This document shows positions 1 through 9,447 of a DNA stretch of 64,000 nt, piece after piece (position 1 is the stretch's first letter; each line of letters starts with the position of its first letter). Source of the DNA: Oasisia sp. SBJ-2009 (taxonomy: Eukaryota; Annelida; Polychaeta; Sabellida; Siboglinidae); NCBI GenBank assembly GCA_964017155.1, contig OZ024857.1:384201-448200 (forward strand). Direction: 5' to 3'. The translations under genes and the position numbers were made by a program. Below the pieces are notes generated by a model, which was given only the letters and a program-made list of their open reading frames with translations, was not told the origin of the DNA and made no database searches.

Positions 1-994
1 GAGTGCGCGTGAAGTTGCGCGCCCGCAAGTGTAGGCATTGATGTACAAGTCGGGCCCACCTCAATTTTGGTATTATAACTGTATCTTTGCCAACATTTGA
101 TACTTGATTTTGTTAATTCAATCAATTATAATCATCTTCCGCATATATATGTTTTATAACCAGCGCGTCTCAGCAGATTTTAAGGTCGAAAAGACAGCGT
201 GGTCGGCATAAACAAATTGTTTATCGCTCAATTCATATGCACAGCGGAGTAACATGCACCGCTGCGCTTGCGACTGGCACAATTCGCGCTGTCTTTTCGA
301 CCTCAAAAGTTTGCCAAGACGCGCTGTTTATAAAACATAAATACGCGCAAGATGATTATAATTGAATGAATTAATTTAATCAAGTATCAAATGTTGGCAA
401 AAATACTGATATAATAGCAACATTGAGGTGGGTCCGACTTGTACATAAGTGCCAAATAGTGAAATACTGAAAACAAATTGAGAGTATACGTGCTTTTATG
501 AGAGAGTGCGCGTGAAGTTGCGCGCCCGCAAGTGTAGGCATTGATGTACAAGTCGGGCCCACCTCAATTTTGGTATTATAACTGTATCTTTGCCAACATT
601 TGATACTTGATTTTGTTAATTCAATCAATTATAATCATCTTCCGCATATATATGTTTTATAACCAGCGCGTCTCAGCAGATTTTAAGGTCGAAAAGACAG
701 CGTGGTCGGCATAAACAAATTGTTTATCGCTCAATTCATATGCACAGCGGAGTAACATGCACCGCTGCGCTTGCGACTGGCACAAATCGCGCTGTCTTTT
801 CGACCTCAAAAGTTTGCCAAGACGCGCTGTTTATAAAACATAATACGCGCAAGATGATTAAAATTGAATGAATTAATTTAATCAAGTATCAAATGTTGGC
901 AAAAATACTGATATAATAGCAACATTGAGGTGGGTCCGACTTGTACATAAGTGCCAAATAGTGAAATACTGAAAACAAATTGAGAGTATACGTG

Positions 995-1285
995 GTCGGC
1001 ATAAACAAACTGTTTATCGCTCATTTCATATGCACAGCGCAGTAACATGCACCTCTGCGCTTGCGAATGGCACAATTCGCGCTGTCTTTTCGACCTCAAA
1101 AGTTTGCTAAGACGCGCTGTTTATAAAACATAAATACGCGCAAGATGATTATAATTGAATGAATTAATTTAATCAAGTATCAAATGTTGGCAAAAATACT
1201 GATATAATAGCAACATTGAGGTGGGTCCGACTTGTACATAAGTGCCAAATAGTGAAATACTTAAAACAAATAGAGAGTATACGTG
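995..1285. repeat. Short unit 1 (291 bp, left arm deleted)
   Basis: The linker of the preceding unit joins directly to the central spacer at tatacgtg|gtcggcat, so 42 bp of linker, the whole left arm and 2 bp of spacer are missing. It carries the gcgaatgg variant (1063-1070), where full units have gcgactgg. Private features here are ttgctaag and tagagagtat. The full unit just upstream has lost one base near 839-846. Confidence 0.92.
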
Positions 1286-2292
1286 CTTTTATGAGAGAGT
1301 GCGCGTGAAGTTGCGCGCCCGCAAGTGTAGGCATTGATGTACAAGTCGGGCCCACCTCAATTTTGGTATTATAACTGTATCTTTGCCAACATTTGATACT
1401 TGATTTTGTTAATCCAATCAATTATAATCATCTTGCGCATATATATGTTTTATAACCAGCGCGTCTCAGCAGATTTTAAGGTCGAAAAGACAGCGTGGTC
1501 GGCATAAACCCATTGTTTATCGCTCAATTCATATCCACAGCGGAGTAACATGCACCGCTGCGCTTGCGACTGGCACAAATCGCGCTGTCTTTTCGACCTC
1601 AAAAGTTTGCCAAGACGCGCTGTTTATAAAACATAAATACGCGCAAGATGATTACAATTGAATGAATTAATTTAATCAAGTATCAAATGTTGGCAAAAAC
1701 ACTGATATAATAGCAACATCCAGGTGTTTCCGACTTGTACATAAGTGCCAAATAGTGAAATACTGAAAACAAATTGAGAGTATACGTGCTTTTATGAGAG
1801 ATTGCGCGTGAAGGTACGCGCCCGCAAGTGTTGGCACTTATGTACAAGTCGGGCCCACCTCAATTTTGGTATTATAACTGTATTTTTGCCAACATTTGAT
1901 ACTTGATTTTGTTAATTCAATCAATTATAATCATCTTGCGCATATTAATGTTTTATATACAGCGCGTCTCAGCAGACTTTTGAGGTCGTAAAGACAGCGA
2001 TGTCGGCATAAACAAACTGTTTATCGCTCATTTCATATGCACAGCGCAGTAACATGCACCGCTGCGCTTGCGACTGGCACAAATCGCGCTGTCTTTTCGA
2101 CCTCAAAAGTTTGCCAAGACGCGCTGTTTATAAAACATAAATACGCGCTAGATGATTACAATTGAATGAATTAATTTAATCAAGTATCAAATGTTGGCAA
2201 AAACACTGATATAATAGCAACATTGAGGTGTTTCCGACTTGTACATAAGTGCCAAATAGTGAAATACTGAAAACAAATTGAGAGTATACGTG

Positions 2293-2583
2293 GTCGGCAT
2301 AAACAAACTGTTTATCGCTCATTTCATATGCACAGCGCAGTAACATGCACCTCTGCGCTTGCGAATGGCACAATTCGCGCTGTCTTTTCGACCTCAAAAG
2401 TTTGCCAAGACGCGCTGTTTATCAAACATATATAGGCGCAAGATGATTATAATTGAATTAATTAATTTAATCAAGTATCAAATGTTGGCAAACATACTGA
2501 TATAATAGCAACATTGAAGTGGGTCCGACTTGTACATAAGTGCCAAATAATGAAATACTGAAAACAAATTGAGAGTATACGTG
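2293..2583. repeat. Short unit 2 (291 bp)
   Basis: It has the same cgtg|gtcgg junction and gcgaatgg marker as the other short units. Its right arm carries the private changes tttatcaaac and tataggcgc. It also has the attaattaattt, ggcaaacatactg and ttgaagtggg set that marks one branch of short units. Confidence 0.92.
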
Positions 2584-3087
2584 CTTTTATGAGAGATTGC
2601 GCGTGAAGGTACGCGCCCGCAAGTGTTGGCACTTATGTACAAGTCGGGCCCACCTCAATGTTGGTATTATAACAGTATTTTTGCCAACATTTGATACTTG
2701 ATTTTGTTAATGCAATCAATTATAATCATCTTGCGCATATTAATGTTTTATATACAGCGCGTCTTAGCAGACTTTTGAGGTCGAAAAGACAGCGTTGTCG
2801 GCATAAACAAACTGTTTATCGCTCATTTCATTTGCACAGCGCAGTAACATGCACCTCTGCGCTTGCGACTGGCACAATTCGCGCTGTCTTTTCGACCTCA
2901 ACAGTTTGCCAAGACGCGCTGTTTATAAAACATAAATACGCGCAAGATGATTATAATTGAATGAATTAATTTAATCAAGTATCAAATGTTGGCAAAAATA
3001 CTGATATAATAGCAACATTGAGGTGGGTCCGACTTGTACATAAGTGCCAAATAGTGAAATACTTAAAACAAATTGAGAGTATACGTG

Positions 3088-3378
3088 GTCGGCATAAACA
3101 AACTGTTTATCGCTCATTTCATATGCACAGCGCAGTAACATGCACCTCTGCGCTTGCGAATGGCACAATTCGCGCTGTCTTTTCGACCTCAAAAGTTTGC
3201 CAAGACGCGCTGTTTATAAAACATATATACGCGCAAGATGATTATAATTGAATTAATTAATTTAATCAAGTATCAAATGTTGGCAAACATACTGATATAA
3301 TAGCAACATTGAAGTGGGTCCGACTTGTACATAAGTGCCAAATAGTGAAATACTGAAAACAAATTGAGAGTATACGTG
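3088..3378. repeat. Short unit 3 (291 bp), first member of 1086-bp HOR copy 1
   Basis: It has the cgtg|gtcgg junction and gcgaatgg. The unit upstream ends with the variant tacttaaaac instead of tactgaaaac. The right arm has catatatac, attaattaattt and ttgaagtggg. Equivalent members lie 1086 and 2172 bp downstream. Confidence 0.93.
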
Positions 3379-3882
3379 CTTTTATGAGAGATTGCGCGTG
3401 AAGGTACGCGCCCGCAAGTGTTGGCACTAATGTACAAGTCGGGCCCACCTCAATGTTGGTATTATAACTGTATTTTTGCCAACATTTGATACTTGATTTT
3501 GTTAATTCAATCAATTATAATCATCTTGCGCATATTAATGTTTTATATACAGCGCGTCTTAGCAGACTTTTGAGGTCGAAAAGACAGCGTTGTCGGCATA
3601 AACAAACTGTTTATCGCTCATTTCATATGCACAGCGCAGTAACATGCACCTCTGCGCTTGCGACTGGCACAATTCGCGCTGTCTTTTCGACCTCAACAGT
3701 TTGCCAAGACGCGCTGTTTATAAAACATAAATACGCGCAAGATGATTAAAATTGAATGAATTAATTTAATCAAGTATCAAATGTTGGCAAAAATACTGAT
3801 ATAATAGCAACATTGAGGTGGGTCCGACTTGTACATAAGTGCCAAATAGTGAAATACTGAAAACAAATTGAGAGTATACGTG

Positions 3883-4173
3883 GTCGGCATAAACAAACTG
3901 TTTATCGCTCATTTCATATGCACAGCGCAGTAACATGCACCTCTGCGCTTGCGAATGGCACAATTCGCGCTGTCTTTTCGACCTCAACAGTTTGCCAAGA
4001 CGCGCTGTTTATAAAACATAAATACGCGCAAGATGATTATAATTGAATGAATTAATTTAATCAAGTATCAAATGTTGGCAAAAATACTGATATAATAGCA
4101 ACATTGAGGTGGGTCCGACTTGTACATAAGTGCCAAATAGTGAAATACTTAAAACAAATTGAGAGTATACGTG
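3883..4173. repeat. Short unit 4 (291 bp), directly followed by short unit 5
   Basis: It has the cgtg|gtcgg junction and gcgaatgg. Its right arm is of the ordinary form (gaatgaattaattt, ggcaaaaatactg) with caacag and tacttaaaac. This is the other branch of short units. With unit 5 it places three right arms in a row in the same orientation. Confidence 0.93.
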
Positions 4174-4464
4174 GTCGGCATAAACAAACTGTTTATCGCT
4201 CATTTCATATGCACAGCGCAGTAACATGCACCTCTGCGCTTGCGAATGGCACAATTCGCGCTGTCTTTTCGACCTCAAAAGTTTGCCAAGACGCGCTGTT
4301 TATAAAACATATATACGCGCAAGATGATTATAATTGAATTAATTAATTTAATCAAGTATCAAATGTTGGCAAACATACTGATATAATAGCAACATTGAAG
4401 TGGGTCCGACTTGTACATAAGTGCCAAATAGTGAAATACTGAAAACAAATTGAGAGTATACGTG
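4174..4464. repeat. Short unit 5 (291 bp), first member of 1086-bp HOR copy 2
   Basis: It follows short unit 4 with no left arm between them. It has caaaag, catatatac, attaattaattt and ttgaagtggg, matching short unit 3 exactly 1086 bp upstream. Confidence 0.93.
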
Positions 4465-4968
4465 CTTTTATGAGAGATTGCGCGTGAAGGTACGCGCCCG
4501 CAAGTGTTGGCACTAATGTACAAGTCGGGCCCACCTCAATGTTGGTATTATAACTGTATTTTTGCCAACATTTGATACTTGATTTTGTTAATTCAATCAA
4601 TTATAATCATCTTGCGCATATTAATGTTTTATATACAGCGCGTCTTAGCAGACTTTTGAGGTCGAAAAGACAGCGTTGTCGGCATAAACAAACTGTTTAT
4701 CGCTCATTTCATATGCACAGCGCAGTAACATGCACCTCTGCGCTTGCGACTGGCACAATTCGCGCTGTCTTTTCGACCTCAACAGTTTGCCAAGACGCGC
4801 TGTTTATAAAACATAAATACGCGCAAGATGATTAAAATTGAATGAATTAATTTAATCAAGTATCAAATGTTGGCAAAAATACTGATATAATAGCAACATT
4901 GAGGTGGGTCCGACTTGTACATAAGTGCCAAATAGTGAAATACTGAAAACAAATTGAGAGTATACGTG

Positions 4969-5259
4969 GTCGGCATAAACAAACTGTTTATCGCTCATTT
5001 CATATGCACAGCGCAGTAACATGCACCTCTGCGCTTGCGAATGGCACAATTCGCGCTGTCTTTTCGACCTCAACAGTTTGCCAAGACGCGCTGTTTATAA
5101 AACATAAATACGCGCAAGATGATTATAATTGAATGAATTAATTTAATCAAGTATCAAATGTTGGCAAAAATACTGATATAATAGCAACATTGAGGTGGGT
5201 CCGACTTGTACATAAGTGCCAAATAGTGAAATACTTAAAACAAATTGAGAGTATACGTG
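4969..5259. repeat. Short unit 6 (291 bp)
   Basis: It matches short unit 4 at an offset of 1086 bp (caacag, ordinary right arm, tacttaaaac, gcgaatgg). Confidence 0.93.
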
Positions 5260-5550
5260 GTCGGCATAAACAAACTGTTTATCGCTCATTTCATATGCAC
5301 AGCGCAGTAACATGCACCTCTGCGCTTGCGAATGGCACAATTCGCGCTGTCTTTTCGACCTCAACAGTTTGCCAAGACGCGCTGTTTATAAAACATATAT
5401 ACGCGCAAGATGATTATAATTGAATTAATTAATTTAATCAAGTATCAAATGTTGGCAAACATACTGATATAATAGCAACATTGAAGTGGGTCCGACTTGT
5501 ACATAAGTGCCAAATAGTGAAATACTGAAAACAAATTGAGAGTATACGTG
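5260..5550. repeat. Short unit 7 (291 bp), first member of 1086-bp HOR copy 3
   Basis: It matches short units 3 and 5 but has caacag instead of caaaag, the one difference I noticed. The second branch markers attaattaattt and ttgaagtggg are present. Confidence 0.93.
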
Positions 5551-6054
5551 CTTTTATGAGAGATTGCGCGTGAAGGTACGCGCCCGCAAGTGTTGGCACT
5601 AATGTACAAGTCGGGCCCACCTCAATGTTGGTATTATAACTGTATTTTTGCCAACATTTGATACTTGATTTTGTTAATTCAATCAATTATAATCATCTTG
5701 CGCATATTAATGTTTTATATACAGCGCGTCTTAGCAGACTTTTGAGGTCGAAAAGACAGCGTTGTCGGCATAAACAAACTGTTTATCGCTCATTTCATAT
5801 GCACAGCGCAGTAACATGCACCTCTGCGCTTGCGACTGGCACAATTCGCGCTGTCTTTTCGACCTCAACAGTTTGCCAAGACGCGCTGTTTATAAAACAT
5901 AAATACGCGCAAGATGATTAAAATTGAATGAATTAATTTAATCAAGTATCAAATGTTGGCAAACATACTGATATAATAGCAACATTGAGGTGGGTCCGAC
6001 TTGTACATAAGTGCCAAATAGTGAAATACTGAAAACAAATTGAGAGTATACGTG

Positions 6055-6345
6055 GTCGGCATAAACAAACTGTTTATCGCTCATTTCATATGCACAGCGC
6101 AGTAACATGCACCGCTGCGCTTGCGAATGGCACAATTCGCGCTGTCTTTTCGACCTCAAAAGTTTGCCAAGACGCGCTGTTTATAAAACATATATACGCG
6201 CAAGATGATTATAATTGAATGAATTAATTTAATCAAGTATCAAATGTTGGCAAACATACTGATATAATAGCAACACTGAAGTGGGTCCGACTTGTACATA
6301 AGTGCCAAATAGTGAAATACTGAAAACAAATTGAGAGTATACGTG
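6055..6345. repeat. Short unit 8 (291 bp), last member of 1086-bp HOR copy 3
   Basis: It has the shared junction and gcgaatgg. It differs from its counterparts by accgctgcgc in the central spacer and by a mixed right arm (catatatac with gaatgaattaattt, then ggcaaacatactg and cactgaagtggg). It looks recombinant between the two short-unit branches. Confidence 0.9.
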
Positions 6346-6387
6346 CTTTTATGAGAGATTGCGCGTGAAGGTACGCGCCCGCAAGTG

Positions 6388-6556
6388 TTGGCACTTATGT
6401 ACAAGTCGGGCCCACCTCAATTTTGGTATTATAACTGTATTTTTGCCAACATTTGATACTTGATTTTGTTAATTCAATCAATTATAATCATTTTGCGCAT
6501 ATTAATGTTTTATATACAGCGCGTCTTAGCAGACTTTTGAGGTCGAAAAGACAGCG
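6388..6556 (+). repeat. Left inverted arm, reference example (type B unit)
   Basis: This 169-bp arm runs from ttggcacttatg to the cgaaaagacagcg that borders the central spacer. Its reverse complement occurs 87 bp downstream at 6644-6812. A gap-free hand alignment gives 17 mismatches in 169 positions, about 90% identity. The arm carries the GGGCCC hexamer (around 6408-6413), where the right arm reads as ggaccc when inverted. GGGCCC recurs once per full unit except in the GRT subtype, which has ccggccc. In type A units the arm is 168 bp and matches its partner less well, about 87% (32-199 against 287-455). Confidence 0.93.
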
Positions 6557-6643
6557 TTGTCGGCATAAACAAACTGTTTATCGCTCATTTCATATGCACA
6601 GCGCAGTAACATGCACCTCTGCGCTTGCGACTGGCACAATTCG
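6557..6643. repeat. Central spacer between the inverted arms, reference example
   Basis: This 87-bp segment forms the loop between left and right arms. It has two small dyads. One is the near-palindrome taaacaaactgttta (taaacaaattgttta in other units). The other is a 7-bp stem, agcgcag at 6600-6606 pairing with ctgcgct at 6619-6625 around a 12-nt loop. In type A units the second hairpin uses a shifted 6-bp stem (cagcgg at 242-247, ccgctg at 259-264, 11-nt loop). The spacer is kept in every unit, including the 13 short ones, where its first two bases form part of the deletion junction. Confidence 0.9.
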
Positions 6644-6812
6644 CGCTGTCTTTTCGACCTCAACAGTTTGCCAAGACGCGCTGTTTATAAAACATAAATA
6701 CGCGCAAGATGATTACAATTGAATGAATTAATTTAATCAAGTATCAAATGTTGGCAAAAATACTGATATAATAGCAACATTGAGGTGGGTCCGACTTGTA
6801 CATAAGTGCCAA
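6644..6812 (-). repeat. Right inverted arm, reference example
   Basis: This 169-bp arm runs from cgctgtcttttcgacctc to cataagtgccaa and is the inverted copy of the left arm at 6388-6556. It is the one part, together with most of the central spacer, present in all 133 units. Recurrent variant sites are caaaag/caacag/caatag, ttgccaag/ttgctaag, cataaatac/catatatac, gattataat/gattaaaat and gaggtgggtcc/gaggtgtttcc. These sites serve as markers for the subtypes and higher-order repeats. Confidence 0.93.
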
Positions 6813-6891
6813 ATAGTGAAATACTGAAAACAAATTGAGAGCATACGTGCTTTTATGAGAGAGTGCGCGTGAAGTTGCGCGCCCGCAAGTG
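6813..6891. repeat. Linker between right arm and next left arm, reference example
   Basis: The 79-bp linker contains atagtgaaatactg, gagagtatacgtgcttttat (here with gagagcatacg) and a G+C-rich hairpin. The hairpin occurs in two forms. One reads gcgcgtgaagttgcgcgc, a 5-bp stem (example 5-9 with 18-22). The other reads gcgcgtgaaggtacgcgc, a 6-bp stem with a 6-nt loop (example 6361-6378). The CGTG in this linker is the upstream breakpoint of the arm deletion that created the 291-bp units. Confidence 0.88.
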
Positions 6892-7353
6892 TAGGCATTA
6901 ATGTACAAGTCGGGCCCACCTCAATGTTGGTATTATAACTGTATCTTTGCCAACATTTGATACTTGATTTTGTTAATTCAATCAATTATAATCATCTTGC
7001 GCATATTAATGTTTTATATACAGCGCGTCTTAGCAGACTTTTGAGGTCGAAAAGACAGCGTTGTCGGCATAAACAAACTGTTTATCGCTCATTTCATATG
7101 CACAGCGCAGTAACATGCACCTCTGCGCTTGCGACTGGCACAATTCGCGCTGTCTTTTCGACCTCAACAGTTTGCCAAGACGCGCTGTTTATAAAACATA
7201 AATACGCGCAAGATGATTAAAATTGAATGAATTAATTTAATCAAGTATCAAATGTTGGCAAAAATACTGATATAATAGCAACATTGAGGTGGGTCCGACT
7301 TGTACATAAGTGCCAAATAGTGAAATACTGAAAACAAATTGAGAGTATACGTG

Positions 7354-7644
7354 GTCGGCATAAACAAACTGTTTATCGCTCATTTCATATGCACAGCGCA
7401 GTAACATGCACCTCTGCGCTTGCGAATGGCACAATTCGCGCTGTCTTTTCGACCTCAAAAGTTTGCCAAGACGCGCTGTTTATAAAACATATATACGCGC
7501 AAGATGATTATAATTGAATTAATTAATTTAATCAAGTATCAAATGTTGGCAAACATACTGATATAATAGCAACACTGAAGTGGGTCCGACTTGTACATAA
7601 GTGCCAAATAGTGAAATACTGAAAACAAATTGAGAGTATACGTG
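7354..7644. repeat. Short unit 9 (291 bp), in 1803-bp HOR copy 1
   Basis: It has the cgtg|gtcgg junction, gcgaatgg, catatatac, attaattaattt and cactgaagtggg. Its counterpart lies 1803 bp downstream (short unit 10). Confidence 0.93.
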
Positions 7645-9156
7645 CTTTTATGAGAGATTGCGCGTGAAGGTACGCGCCCGCAAGTGTTGGCACTTATGTA
7701 CAAGTCGGGCCCACCTCAATTTTGGTATTATAACTGTATTTTTGCCAACATTTGATACTTGATTTTGTTAATTCAATCAATTATAATCATTTTGCGCATA
7801 TTAATGTTTTATATACAGCGCGTCTTAGCAGACTTTTGAGGTCGAAAAGACAGCGTTGTCGGCATAAACAAACTGTTTATCGCTCATTTCATATGCACAG
7901 CGCAGTAACATGCACCTCTGCGCTTGCGACTGGCACAATTCGCGCTGTCTTTTCGACCTCAAAAGTTTGCCAAGACGCGCTGTTTATAAAACATATATAC
8001 GCGCAAGATGATTATAATTGAATTAATTAATTTAATCAAGTATCAAATGTTGGCAAACATACTGATATAATAGCAACACTGAAGTGGGTCCGACTTGTAC
8101 ATAAGTGCCAAATAGTGAAATACTGAAAACAAATTGAGAGTATACGTGCTTTTATGAGAGATTGCGCGTGAAGGTACGCGCCCGCAAGTGTTGGCACTTA
8201 TGTACAAGTCGGGCCCACCTCAATTTTGGTATTATAACTGTATTTTTGCCAACATTTGATACTTGATTTTGTTAATTCAATCAATTATAATCATTTTGCG
8301 CATATTAATGTTTTATATACAGCGCGTCTTAGCAGACTTTTGAGGTCGAAAAGACAGCGTTGTCGGCATAAACAAACTGTTTATCGCTCATTTCATATGC
8401 ACAGCGCAGTAACATGCACCTCTGCGCTTGCGACTGGCACAATTCGCGCTGTCTTTTCGACCTCAACAGTTTGCCAAGACGCGCTGTTTATAAAACATAA
8501 ATACGCGCAAGATGATTACAATTGAATGAATTAATTTAATCAAGTATCAAATGTTGGCAAAAATACTGATATAATAGCAACATTGAGGTGGGTCCGACTT
8601 GTACATAAGTGCCAAATAGTGAAATACTGAAAACAAATTGAGAGCATACGTGCTTTTATGAGAGAGTGCGCGTGAAGTTGCGCGCCCGCAAGTGTAGGCA
8701 TTCATGTACAAGTCGGGCCCACCTCAATGTTGGTATTATAACTGTATCTTTGCCAACATTTGATACTTGATTTTGTTAATTCAATCAATTATAATCATCT
8801 TGCGCATATTAATGTTTTATATACAGCGCGTCTTAGCAGACTTTTGAGGTCGAAAAGACAGCGTTGTCGGCATAAACAAACTGTTTATCGCTCATTTCAT
8901 ATGCACAGCGCAGTAACATGCACCTCTGCGCTTGCGACTGGCACAATTCGCGCTGTCTTTTCGACCTCAACAGTTTGCCAAGACGCGCTGTTTATAAAAC
9001 ATAAATACGCGCAAGATGATTAAAATTGAATGAATTAATTTAATCAAGTATCAAATGTTGGCAAAAATACTGATATAATAGCAACATTGAGGTGGGTCCG
9101 ACTTGTACATAAGTGCCAAATAGTGAAATACTGAAAACAAATTGAGAGTATACGTG

Positions 9157-9447
9157 GTCGGCATAAACAAACTGTTTATCGCTCATTTCATATGCACAGC
9201 GCAGTAACATGCACCTCTGCGCTTGCGAATGGCACAATTCGCGCTGTCTTTTCGACCTCAAAAGTTTGCCAAGACGCGCTGTTTATAAAACATATATACG
9301 CGCAAGATGATTATAATTGAATTAATTAATTTAATCAAGTATCAAATGTTGGCAAACATACTGATATAATAGCAACACTGAAGTGGGTCCGACTTGTACA
9401 TAAGTGCCAAATAGTGAAATACTGAAAACAAATTGAGAGTATACGTG
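9157..9447. repeat. Short unit 10 (291 bp), in 1803-bp HOR copy 2
   Basis: It has the same markers as short unit 9 at an offset of exactly 1803 bp. After it, no short unit occurs for about 36.8 kb. Confidence 0.93.

Larger units (their letters stand above)
3088..6345. repeat. 1086-bp higher-order repeat, three tandem copies
   Basis: The copies are 3088-4173, 4174-5259 and 5260-6345. Each is short (291) + full type B (504) + short (291). The two short members belong to different branches: the first has attaattaattt and ttgaagtggg, the second usually has the ordinary right arm. Copies 1 and 2 look identical along the stretches I compared; copy 3 differs at a few sites (caacag in its first member, altered last member). 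Arm order is R, L R, R, so two of three neighbouring arm pairs are direct rather than inverted. Confidence 0.92.

Noticed and set aside
2971..3251. Similar peptide (RSKRQR core) encoded on both strands, resembling a conserved basic motif
   Set aside because: It comes from the arm end gaggtcgaaaagacagcg, which is inverted in the other arm. The similarity reflects DNA symmetry, not protein conservation.
6287..6409. Rho-independent terminators or bacterial replication iterons
   Set aside because: Stem-loops are not followed by T tracts in a gene context, and no replication or other bacterial gene is present in 64 kb.
6388..6812. Foldback or MITE-like transposon with long terminal inverted repeats
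   Set aside because: Arms could derive from such an element, but there is no target-site duplication, no transposase and no isolated copy in the window; units are strictly tandem.
6644..6812. Promoter-like strings (gtttataaaaca, tataatag, tattataact)
   Set aside because: A/T-rich strings of this kind are expected in 61% A+T DNA and appear in every arm; nothing downstream needs a promoter. Transcription of the satellite cannot be judged from sequence alone.
6388..6891. tRNA- or 5S-derived unit with internal pol III boxes
   Set aside because: No B box resembling GGTTCGANTCC with an upstream A box was found; ggtcgaaaagac is the closest and does not match.
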